In this document: positions 1 through 5,833 of the stretch, one piece after another
Layout: each line of letters starts with the position of its first letter
Position numbering within the stretch: the stretch's first letter is position 1
Assembly (NCBI GenBank): GCA_036399715.1
Contig: DASWMO010000285.1
Span: forward strand, 1 to 8,187
Origin: DASVSE01 sp036399715
GTDB lineage: Bacteria; Bacteroidota; Rhodothermia; Rhodothermales; Rubricoccaceae
Reading direction: 5' to 3'
DNA: 8,187 bases
The notes under the pieces: generated by a model
What the model saw: the letters and a program-made list of their open reading frames with translations, nothing else
Databases searched by the model: none
Told to the model about the DNA's origin: nothing
Program-made: the position numbers and the translations under genes

Positions 1-1
1 G

Positions 2-118
2 GTCGTCGTGCAGGCGTACGAGAAGCCGTTCCTGTCGATGCTGTGGCTCGGGACGATCGTGCTCGGGCTGGGCTTCGCCGTCTCGTTCGGGCGCCGCCTC
101 TCGGAGAGCCGGCGCTAG
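2..118 (+). CDS. C-terminal end of a cytochrome c assembly protein (CcmF/CcsA-type), partial
   Basis: Only the last 38 residues and the TAG stop (116-118) are in the window; the 5' part lies off the left edge. The visible tail is one hydrophobic segment, roughly residues 10-30 of the fragment (FLSMLWLGTIVLGLGFAVSF), followed by a short arginine-rich end (GRRLSESRR), as expected for a last transmembrane helix with a cytoplasmic basic tail. The pattern of an aromatic/proline pair, then LLW(L/I)GT, hydrophobic residues and RR resembles, from memory, the C-terminus of CcmF/CcsA-type haem-handling proteins of Bacteroidota, which attach haem to apocytochrome c at the membrane. The topology is directly visible; the family name rests on a short fragment and could be wrong. 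It is the only plus-strand gene in the window and converges on the MarR-like gene. Confidence 0.55.
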   Translation, partial: VVVQAYEKPFLSMLWLGTIVLGLGFAVSFGRRLSESRR

Positions 119-480
119 TTCGCCCGCGTGCGGACGGCGCCGCGCTCGCGGGCGCGGCGGACGGCCCGGCGCAGCCCGAAGGCCTCGCCCGTGAGCCACG
201 CGCCGGATTCGGTCTGCTCGACGAGGCCGCGCCGCGCGAGCGTCCCGAGCGCCACCTCGACGTCCGGCTTCGGCGCGGCGAGGCGCGCGCCGAGCGCGGC
301 CGGCGTCGCGCCGTCGGCCTCGAAGAGGACCCGCAGCAGACGCGCCTCGGCCAGCCCGAGGCCCGTGTGCTCCAATTCCTCGGCGGCCGCGTCCGCGAGC
401 GTGTCGGCGAGGCGGTACACCGCACCACTCACGTCGGCCACGCGGCCCGGGGTCAGTTCGTAGGCGGTGTACGGCGTCAT
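115..480 (-). CDS. Small MarR-like winged-helix DNA-binding protein
   Basis: The predicted protein has 121 residues, starting at the ATG complementary to 478-480. An upstream in-frame ATG at 591 would add 37 residues of low-complexity, non-family-like sequence, so I prefer the shorter form. Residues 14-38 look like an amphipathic helix. Residues 42-54 (LAEARLLRVLFEA) match the helix before the HTH in MarR proteins, 59-68 (TPAALGARLA) match the first HTH helix, 70-84 match the recognition helix ending in ARRGLVE, and 88-98 match the wing. The C-terminus (about 103-121) is strongly basic. It is shorter than typical MarR proteins (about 140-150 residues), mainly at the C-terminal dimerisation helix. 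The expected role is ligand-responsive DNA binding, but target and ligand are unknown. It lies 132 bp downstream of aceA on the same strand and overlaps the convergent gene by 4 bp. The fold is fairly clear; the family is less certain. Confidence 0.62.
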   Translation of the reverse strand: MTPYTAYELTPGRVADVSGAVYRLADTLADAAAEELEHTGLGLAEARLLRVLFEADGATPAALGARLAAPKPDVEVALGTLARRGLVEQTESGAWLTGEAFGLRRAVRRARERGAVRTRAN

Positions 481-612
481 GGCGCTGGTCGGGAGACAGT
501 GGCCTGAACGTAGCGGACAGAAGGTTCCCGCATCGTGATCCTTTTCCCGATTCGGCCAGCGGGGAAGCCGGACACCCCCGTACGGCCCCATAAACCGCGC
601 TCGGCGTGTTCC

Positions 613-1908
613 CTAGAACTGCGCGGACTCGGTCGAGTGGGCCATCGCGCCCGTCGACGCCGTGCCCTGCGTGACGGCCTCGCGGATGCGGTCGAAGTAG
701 CCCGTGCCGACCTCGCGCTGGTGCCGCGTCGCCGTGTAGCCGCGCGCCTCGTCCGCGAACTCGGCCTGCTGGAGGCGGCTGTAGGCGGCCATCCCCTCGC
801 GGGCGTAGCCGTGCGCGAGGCCGAACATGGAGTGGTTGAGGGCGTGGAAGCCGGCGAGCGTGACAAACTGGAAGGCGTAGCCGAGGGCGCCGAGCTGCTG
901 CTGGAACGTCGCGATGGTGTCCGCGTCGAGCTTCGCCTCCCAGTTGAAGCTCGGCGAGCAGTTGTAGGCCAGCTTCTTCCCGGGGAACTGCGCGTGGATG
1001 GCCTCGGCGAAGGCGCGGGCCTGGTCGAGGTCCGGCGTGGAGGTCTCCATCCAGAGCAGGTCCGCGTAGGGCGCGTAGGCGAGGCCACGGGTGATGGACG
1101 CGTCGAGGCCGTTCAGGACGGGGTAGAAGCCCTCGGCGGTGCGGCTCTGCGCCGGGTCGATGAACGGCTGGTCGCGGGCGTCGACATCGGACGTGAGCAG
1201 CGTCGCCGAGTCGGCGTCCGTCCGGGCGACGAGGACGGTCGGGATGCCCGCGACGTCGGCGGCGAGGCGGGCGGCGACGAGCTTGGTGACGAACTCGGCC
1301 GTCGGGACGAGGACCTTGCCGCCGAGGTGGCCGCACTTTTTCTCGCTGGCGAGCTGGTCCTCGAAGTGGACGCCGGCCGCTCCGGCCTCGATCATGGCCC
1401 GCATGAGTTCGTAGGCGTTGAGGGCGCCGCCGAAGCCCGCCTCGGCGTCGGCGACGATGGGCGCGAGCCAGTGCGTCGCGTCGCCCTGCCCTTCGGAGAC
1501 CGCGATCTGGTCCGCCCGCAGGAGCGCCCGGTTGACGCGCTCGACGACGGTCGGGACGGAGGTGGCGGGGTAGAGGCTCTGGTCCGGGTAGACCTGCCCG
1601 GCGAGGTTGGCGTCGGCCGCGACCTGCCAGCCCGAGAGGTAGACCGCGTCGAGGCCGGCGCGGACCTGCTGGACGGCCTGCCCGCCGGTCATCGCGCCGA
1701 GGGCGGCGACGTACGGGCGCTCGTGGAGGAGCGCCCAGAGGCGCTCGGCGCCGAGGCGCGCGATTGTGTGCTCGACGGCGACGGAGCCGCGGAGCGCGAC
1801 GACATCGGCGGCCGAATACGGGCGCTCGACGCCGGCCCAGCGGGGGTTCGTGACCCAGTCGTGGGCGAGGTCGTCGGCGGGGAGGTGGCGGGCAGCGTGG
1901 AGTTCCAT
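613..1908 (-). CDS. aceA: Isocitrate lyase
   Basis: A 431-residue protein, very close to the 434 of E. coli AceA. It cleaves isocitrate to glyoxylate and succinate in the cytosol, the first step of the glyoxylate shunt. The signature loop KKCGH is at residues 190-194, with the catalytic cysteine at 192 (E. coli Cys195). Other family landmarks are SGWQVAADAN (92-101), PIVADAEAGFGG (150-161), HFEDQLAS (181-188), VARTDAD (227-233), ETSTPDLDQAR (288-298), NCSPSFNW (316-323) and a C-terminus ending in STESAQF, like enteric AceA. No key residue is missing. The ATG at 1906-1908 is chosen because an upstream in-frame start (to 2010) would add 34 non-homologous residues. The bases before the ATG are pyrimidine-rich, with no Shine-Dalgarno. 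It follows aceB by 139 bp and is probably cotranscribed with it. No aceK (isocitrate dehydrogenase kinase) follows. Confidence 0.97.
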   Translation of the reverse strand: MELHAARHLPADDLAHDWVTNPRWAGVERPYSAADVVALRGSVAVEHTIARLGAERLWALLHERPYVAALGAMTGGQAVQQVRAGLDAVYLSGWQVAADANLAGQVYPDQSLYPATSVPTVVERVNRALLRADQIAVSEGQGDATHWLAPIVADAEAGFGGALNAYELMRAMIEAGAAGVHFEDQLASEKKCGHLGGKVLVPTAEFVTKLVAARLAADVAGIPTVLVARTDADSATLLTSDVDARDQPFIDPAQSRTAEGFYPVLNGLDASITRGLAYAPYADLLWMETSTPDLDQARAFAEAIHAQFPGKKLAYNCSPSFNWEAKLDADTIATFQQQLGALGYAFQFVTLAGFHALNHSMFGLAHGYAREGMAAYSRLQQAEFADEARGYTATRHQREVGTGYFDRIREAVTQGTASTGAMAHSTESAQF

Positions 1909-2047
1909 CGGGGTGGAGAGGTGGACGGGAGAAGGGCTGTGGGGCACGGGGCCGATTCGGCACGGCGGGGCCGTCGGAGCGCATCGGGGGATGCGCCCTG
2001 CAGTCGTCATCGTCGGGTGCGCGTGGTCCGGGCGCGCGGGACAGGCG
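1909..2047 (-). other. aceB-aceA intergenic spacer with two small hairpins
   Basis: This 139-bp gap contains two adjacent perfect inverted repeats. One has GCGCAT/ATGCGC arms at 1979-1984 and 1991-1996 with a 6-nt loop. The other has ACGGC/GCCGT arms at 1962-1966 and 1970-1974 with a 3-nt loop. An imperfect direct repeat (GGCACGG...GGCCG...TCGG) covers 1943-1960 and 1959-1977. Neither hairpin is followed by a U-run in the transcribed strand, so they do not look like intrinsic terminators. They could modulate message stability or the aceB:aceA ratio, but in DNA this GC-rich short stems also arise by chance. I see no convincing promoter for aceA. Confidence 0.4.
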
Positions 2048-3766
2048 TCAGAGCACGGGGACGGCGTCGGCGACGTGGCCGTCGCCGGACGTGCCGGGCG
2101 CGGTATGGGCGAGCGGCGCGAGCGGGCTTACGGTCGCGAGGAATGGGCGCATGTCGCGCTCCAGGAAGACCATTCGGGCGTCGCGGGCGGCGTGCATCCA
2201 GCGCTCGGCCTCGTCGCCGACGGCCTGTACCTCGGCAAGGATCGCGGCCGTCTCGGACTCGAACAGGTCCGAGACGAGCGCGTCCGTGACCGTCTCGCCG
2301 GACTCCAGGCGGACGCCGTGGTGGCGCCACTGGACGGTCTGCGCGCGCGAGATTTCGAGCGTCGCGAGGTCCTCCATGAGGTCGTCCCAGGCGACGCAGC
2401 CGAGGTCGTCGTTCCAGCCCTTGAGGTAGGCGATGCCGACGCGGACGTTGGTCCGGAGGCCGGCGAGGGTGTACGGCCCGCCGCCGAGCGGCATCAGGTC
2501 CGGCCGCGGCGCGATGTCCGGGTGGACGCCGAGCTGGTTCGGGGCGCCCGCGAGCGCGTCGAGGAACGGCCCGAAGGCGGGGCCGATGAAATACGGGTGC
2601 GAGACCCAGCAGCCGTCGTGCCCGATGGACGCCTCGAACTGCTTGTCCGCTATCACCTTTTCCGTCTGCGCCTGGCGGGCGGCGGCGTCGCGGCCGGGCG
2701 TGAAGGCGGCCATGCCGCCCATCGCGAAGGCGCCGTGGCGGTGGCAGATGTCGATGAGGTGGCGGGCGTAGGCGCGCATCCACGGGCGGTTCATCCCGAT
2801 CGAGGCGCGGTCGGCGAGGACGCGGTCCGGGTGCGTCCGGAGGCACTTGATGTCCGAGAAGATCTTGTCCCAGCGGCCGCCGTTGAGGCCGGCGGCGTGG
2901 TCGCGGAGCTCGTAAAGGATCTCCTCCATCTGGAACGTGGCCGGGAGCGTCTCGATGAGGAACGTCGCGCGGACGGTGCTGCGGGGCAGGCCGAGGGCGT
3001 CCTCGGTGAGGGCGAAGAGGCGGCTCCACCAGCGCGCTTCGAGAAAGTGCTCGACCTTGGGCACGTAGAATGCGGGCGTCTTACCGAGCGCGATGAGCGC
3101 CGGCGCGGAGTGGACCATGCACAGCGCAAAGTCCAGCAGGCCGCCCGCGACGGGTTGGTCGTCGACGCGCACGTTGGCCTCGTCGAGGTGGAGGCCGCGG
3201 ACGCGGACCATCAGCGTCGGCATGTCGTCGGGGTCGAGGCGGTACTCCTTGGCCACGTTGCCGTCGGCGTCATACTTGGCCGCTGTCAGCGTGCCGGCGG
3301 CGGCCGCGGCGACGTTCTCGACGGCAGCCGTGACGTTGGCCCACGAGGGCTTCATCGAGTCCTCCAAGTCGACCATCGCCGCGTCGGCGCGCTGCCCGTC
3401 CGCCCCGCGCGAGAGCATGTTGATGACCATGCGGGCGTCGCTCGCGGGCCCCGTGATCTCGACGCGGCGCGTGAGCAGGTCCGCGGGGAGCGGCGCGACG
3501 TGCCAGCGGCGGTGCGCCTCGGGGTGGGCCTCGCGGGGCAGGTAGCCGGGGGCGGCGCCCGCGTCCCAGCGCGCCTGCCGGTCCTGCCGGGCGGCGAGGT
3601 GGTACGCGCGGTCCGTCGCGAGGGCGCGGTGCAGGCGCACGATGAGCGCGACGGCGTCGGGCGTGAGCAGGCGGCGGGCGGCGGGCGTGTCGGCGCCGGC
3701 GTGGAGCGCGAGGCCGTCGCCGACGGGGACGGAGGCGAAAGGGCCGTGGAGGGGCGTGCGGGACAT
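2048..3766 (-). CDS. aceB: Malate synthase (A-type)
   Basis: The 572-residue protein condenses glyoxylate with acetyl-CoA to give malate, completing the glyoxylate shunt with AceA. Visible landmarks of the malate synthase TIM barrel are VDLEDS (132-137), RVRGLHL (188-194, with the glyoxylate-contacting arginine probably R190), the metal-ligand region IETLPATFQMEE (271-282, E272), GRWDKIFSDIK (297-307, D300), MGGMAA (349-354), WVSHPYF (387-393) and LMEDLATLEISRAQ (463-476), whose D466 aligns with the catalytic base. E. coli AceB has about 533 residues. The excess is an N-terminal stretch of about 24 residues and a Pro/Ala/Gly-rich tail (about 548-572), with no sign of a G-type insertion domain. 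The ATG at 3764-3766 is preferred; an upstream in-frame start at 3850 would run through the candidate promoter. It is first in an aceB-aceA unit and has a 342-bp upstream region rich in candidate regulatory elements. Confidence 0.96.
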   Translation of the reverse strand: MSRTPLHGPFASVPVGDGLALHAGADTPAARRLLTPDAVALIVRLHRALATDRAYHLAARQDRQARWDAGAAPGYLPREAHPEAHRRWHVAPLPADLLTRRVEITGPASDARMVINMLSRGADGQRADAAMVDLEDSMKPSWANVTAAVENVAAAAAGTLTAAKYDADGNVAKEYRLDPDDMPTLMVRVRGLHLDEANVRVDDQPVAGGLLDFALCMVHSAPALIALGKTPAFYVPKVEHFLEARWWSRLFALTEDALGLPRSTVRATFLIETLPATFQMEEILYELRDHAAGLNGGRWDKIFSDIKCLRTHPDRVLADRASIGMNRPWMRAYARHLIDICHRHGAFAMGGMAAFTPGRDAAARQAQTEKVIADKQFEASIGHDGCWVSHPYFIGPAFGPFLDALAGAPNQLGVHPDIAPRPDLMPLGGGPYTLAGLRTNVRVGIAYLKGWNDDLGCVAWDDLMEDLATLEISRAQTVQWRHHGVRLESGETVTDALVSDLFESETAAILAEVQAVGDEAERWMHAARDARMVFLERDMRPFLATVSPLAPLAHTAPGTSGDGHVADAVPVL

Positions 3767-3778
3767 GGCGGAGGGGGC

Positions 3779-3815
3779 GCGAGCGAAACTTCGCTGAGCA
3801 TAGGATTTCGCTCGC
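3779..3815. promoter_or_regulatory. 10-bp inverted repeat flanking the aceB -10 box (candidate operator)
   Basis: GCGAGCGAAA at 3779-3788 is perfectly repeated in inverted orientation as TTTCGCTCGC at 3806-3815, with a 17-bp spacer holding the candidate -10 box. Nested in the left arm is a second perfect inverted repeat, AGCGAA-AC-TTCGCT (3782-3795). The same 11 bases, GCGAGCGAAAC, recur at 3890-3900. The left arm ends 13 bp before the aceB start codon. A repressor bound here would block RNA polymerase. In RNA, only the downstream part would be in the 5' leader. The repeats are directly visible; the regulatory role is inferred. Confidence 0.45.
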
Positions 3816-3826
3816 CTCGGGCGCAA
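3797..3826 (-). promoter_or_regulatory. Candidate sigma70-like promoter of aceB
   Basis: Read on the minus strand, TTGCGC (complement of 3821-3826) and TATGCT (complement of 3797-3802) are separated by 18 bp. They match the -35 consensus at 3 of 6 positions and the -10 consensus at 4 of 6. Initiation would fall about 25-30 bp before the aceB ATG. Support comes from the position, from the local drop in GC and from the inverted repeat whose arms flank the -10 box. The Bacteroidota-type element TAnnTTTG is not seen here. The match alone is weak, so this is a candidate only. Confidence 0.35.
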
Positions 3827-3901
3827 CCTGAATCCACCTGATCTCCCCATTCGAGACGCCAGGGCACATTTTCGTCCGGCGACTCCGCGGCGAGCGAAAC
3901 G

Positions 3902-3915
3902 CGTAACCGCTTACA
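3902..3915. promoter_or_regulatory. LacI-family-type operator palindrome upstream of aceB
   Basis: On the minus strand this reads TGTAAGCGGTTACG. It has symmetric GTAA/TTAC arms around a central CG and matches the classic LacI/GalR (including CcpA cre) pattern TGTAAnCGnTTACA at every defined position except the last base. It stands out in this GC-rich DNA because of its A/T-containing arms. It lies about 136-149 bp upstream of the aceB ATG and one base from the third copy of the GCGAGCGAAA element. No LacI-family gene is in the window, so the regulator would be encoded elsewhere. The sequence match is clear; binding is inferred. Confidence 0.45.
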
Positions 3916-3993
3916 CGTTCGACAGGTAGCCCGAGCTTTGACGCGCTGCGACATTCTGGAGGCCGAACCGGGCCGCGCTGGATGGGTCAGCCT

Positions 3994-4104
3994 CGTGCCA
4001 TAGCCAGACGTGCCACAGCGCGTCTCTACGGAGAACCCAGCCGACGTGCCCAACCCGACATCGGTAGGGACGTGCCATGGCGCGTCTCCGCCGCGACGTC
4101 TCCG
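3994..4104. repeat. Cluster of short direct repeats (CGTGCC x4, CGTCTC x3)
   Basis: CGTGCC begins at 3994, 4009, 4045 and 4071; three of these are the longer CGTGCCA and three are preceded by GA. CGTCTC begins at 4021, 4083 and 4097, the last two as CGTCTCCG. Two of the units combine into a 25-bp near-repeat, 4007-4031 against 4069-4093, identical at 20 of 25 positions. The cluster begins five bases past the folC stop and fills the distal part of the folC-aceB spacer. It could be repeated protein-binding sites, a decayed duplication or a folC 3' processing region. I cannot tell which from sequence alone. Confidence 0.5.
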
Positions 4105-4108
4105 ATTC

Positions 4109-5386
4109 CTACCCCGCCGCGGCGCCGAGCGCGCGAATCGCCTCGGCGACCGTTACGTGCGACCCGGTCACGAGGAGCACGTCGCCGGGGCGGCGGTGCG
4201 CGTGGAACCATGCGAGCGCATGGGCGACGCTCGGACCGGCGTCTTCGACCGTCACGCCGCCGGCCCGGAGCGCGTCCGCGAGCGCGGTGCGCCCGAGCGC
4301 ACGGTCGCCGGGGAGGGCGACGGGAAGCGCGACGGCGCAAGCCTCGGCGAGGCGCTGCGCGAGGGCCGCCGCGTCCTTGTCCGCCATCACGCCGACGAGG
4401 GCGAACAGGCGCGCGGGCCGGGCCGGCGCCGCAGCAGCGAGCGCGACGCGCCAGCCGTCGGCATTGTGGGCCACGTCGAGCACGATGCCCCCGCCGACGT
4501 GCTCCCCACGCCCGCGCAGGCCGCTCAGGTGCGCGACGTTCATCAGCCCGGAATCGACGGCCGCGGTCGTGAGGCCTGGCACGGCGATTTCGGCCGCACG
4601 GACGGCGAGCGCCACGTTCCACGCCTGGTGCGCGCCCGGCAGCCCGATTCGGACGCGCCCGTACTCGACTGCGGGAGTCGCGAGGTGGACGCCGTCGGGC
4701 GCGGTGAAGGCCGCTCGGCACGTCTCGCGGACCGCCTCGACGGACGCGCCGGCTGCCCGGGCTGTCGCCTCGATGGCGCCTCGGGCGCTCGCATCCTCGA
4801 CCGCGTGGAGGAGCGGCACCCCGCGTTTGGCGATGCCCGCCTTCTCGCGAGCGATCTCGGCGAGCGTCTCGCCGAGCAGGTCCGTGTGGTCCAGCCCGAC
4901 CGACGTGACGACCGACATGACGGGCGTGAGGACGTTCGTCGCGTCGAGGCGCCCGCCGAGGCCGACCTCGACCACGGCGAGGTCGACGGCCGCCTCGGCG
5001 AAGCGGAGGAAGGAGAGGGCCGTCGTGGCCTCGAAAAAGCTCGGCCCGACGCGGGCGAACAGACTGGCGTGGCGCTCGGTCGCCTCCGCTATCCACGCAT
5101 CGGTCGCCGGAAGGCCGCCGACGCGCATTCGCTCGCCGAGGGCGACGAGGTGCGGCGACGTGTGCAGCCCGACGCGCAGGCCGGCCGCCGAGGCAATGGA
5201 CGCGGCGAGCGACGCCGTCGAGCCCTTCCCGTTCGTCCCGGCGACGTGGACGCTCGGGAACGCCTGGTCGGGGCGGCCCATCCCGTCGAGCAGCGCGTGC
5301 ATCCGCTCCAGGCCGGGGCGGTACGCGGCGCCCCCGGCGTCGGCGAAGCGCGGAAGCGCGAGGAGGCGGTCGAGGGCGTCGGACAT
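4109..5386 (-). CDS. folC: Bifunctional dihydrofolate synthase / folylpolyglutamate synthase
   Basis: The 425-residue cytosolic Mur-ligase-type enzyme adds glutamate to dihydropteroate and to folates using ATP. Its P-loop HVAGTNGKGST is at residues 47-57, followed by TSPHL (76-80), FFEATTALSF (117-126), EVGLGGRLDATN (140-151), GLDHTDLLG (164-172), the EKAGI lysine region (181-185), LPGAHQAWNVALA (249-261) and LVTGSHVTVAEA (405-416). Length agrees with E. coli FolC (about 420). The usual DGAHN motif is DVAHN (304-308), a variant I associate with Bacteroidota-like lineages. The ATG at 5384-5386 gives the typical N-terminus. An upstream in-frame start (5500) would overlap tsaE and add 38 low-complexity residues. 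It starts 11 bp after the tsaE stop, so the two are very likely cotranscribed. The bifunctional assignment, rather than FPGS only, is by family habit. Confidence 0.93.
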   Translation of the reverse strand: MSDALDRLLALPRFADAGGAAYRPGLERMHALLDGMGRPDQAFPSVHVAGTNGKGSTASLAASIASAAGLRVGLHTSPHLVALGERMRVGGLPATDAWIAEATERHASLFARVGPSFFEATTALSFLRFAEAAVDLAVVEVGLGGRLDATNVLTPVMSVVTSVGLDHTDLLGETLAEIAREKAGIAKRGVPLLHAVEDASARGAIEATARAAGASVEAVRETCRAAFTAPDGVHLATPAVEYGRVRIGLPGAHQAWNVALAVRAAEIAVPGLTTAAVDSGLMNVAHLSGLRGRGEHVGGGIVLDVAHNADGWRVALAAAAPARPARLFALVGVMADKDAAALAQRLAEACAVALPVALPGDRALGRTALADALRAGGVTVEDAGPSVAHALAWFHAHRRPGDVLLVTGSHVTVAEAIRALGAAAG

Positions 5387-5397
5387 GGTTCGCGAGG

Positions 5398-5829
5398 CTA
5401 TCTCGCGACGTGCGCGATGCGCCGCCGGTCGCCGCCGAGCGGCGTCAGCGCGAGGTGGAGCGTGCCGGGCGGGAGCGCGCCGAAGGCATGGTCGGGCCAC
5501 TCGACGAGCGCGACGGCGTCACCCGAGAGCAGTTCGCCGAGGCCGAGGCGGGCGGCCTCGGCGGGCGTCTCGATGCGGTAGAGGTCGAGGTGGAGCAGGC
5601 GGCCGTCGTCGTGCTCGTGGACGAGCGTGAACGTCGGCGACGTGACGTCGTCCGGGTCCAACCCGAGGCCTTCGGCAACACCTTTGGCGAGGTGCGTCTT
5701 GCCCGCGCCGAGGCCTCCGTGGAGAGCCAGGACGTCGCCGGGGCGCAAGCGGGCCGCGAGCGACCGCCCGAGCGTGCGCGTCGCGTCGGGCGAGTCCGTC
5801 TCGGCGGGCAGCAGGTCGGAAAAGGGCAT
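5398..5829 (-). CDS. tsaE: tRNA N6-threonylcarbamoyladenosine synthesis ATPase TsaE
   Basis: A 143-residue protein of typical length for TsaE (YjeE). It is the small P-loop ATPase that works with TsaB, TsaD and TsaC to make t6A at position 37 of ANN-decoding tRNAs. The Walker A motif is GGLGAGKT (38-45); the usual aspartate of GDLGAGKT is glycine here. It is followed by the signature SPTFTLVHEH (64-73), HLDLYR (80-85) and LVEWPDH (108-114), all in the correct order and spacing. The N-terminal part (TDSPDATRTLGRSLAARLRPGD) matches the family start. It begins 4 bp after the stop of the nucleotidase gene and ends 11 bp before folC, so it sits in the middle of a three-gene operon. No tsaB, tsaC or tsaD is in the window. 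Confidence 0.95.
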   Translation of the reverse strand: MPFSDLLPAETDSPDATRTLGRSLAARLRPGDVLALHGGLGAGKTHLAKGVAEGLGLDPDDVTSPTFTLVHEHDDGRLLHLDLYRIETPAEAARLGLGELLSGDAVALVEWPDHAFGALPPGTLHLALTPLGGDRRRIAHVAR

Positions 5830-5833
5830 CGTG

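Larger units (their letters stand above)
3767..4108. other. 342-bp non-coding spacer between folC and aceB
   Basis: This is the longest gene-free stretch in the window. From the aceB side outwards it contains the flanking inverted repeat with a candidate promoter (3779-3826), an element-free part (about 3830-3889), the third GCGAGCGAAAC copy and the LacI-type palindrome (3890-3915), and the direct-repeat cluster (3994-4104). It is visibly less GC-rich than the genes. Open frames that cross it have no family-like sequence. I found no tRNA, no clear intrinsic terminator for folC and no riboswitch that I recognise. Confidence 0.6.

Noticed and set aside
481..612. Possible terminator after aceA or promoter of the MarR-like gene
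   Set aside because: Only short GGGG/CCCC pairings without a U-run and a weak TACGTT box are present. Nothing here exceeds chance.
535..3841. Very long plus-strand open frames opposite aceA and aceB (535-2289 and 1766-3841)
   Set aside because: They are antisense to two well-supported enzymes. Their translations are Arg/Gly/Ala/Val-rich without family motifs, as expected for shadow frames in GC-rich DNA.
3352..4053. Minus-strand frame entering aceB from the upstream spacer
   Set aside because: It runs out of frame into aceB, has no family-like sequence, and the spacer has regulatory-looking repeats instead.
4010..5630. Long plus-strand frames opposite folC (4010-5581 and 4077-5630)
   Set aside because: They are shadows of folC and tsaE with low-complexity basic translations and no recognisable domain.
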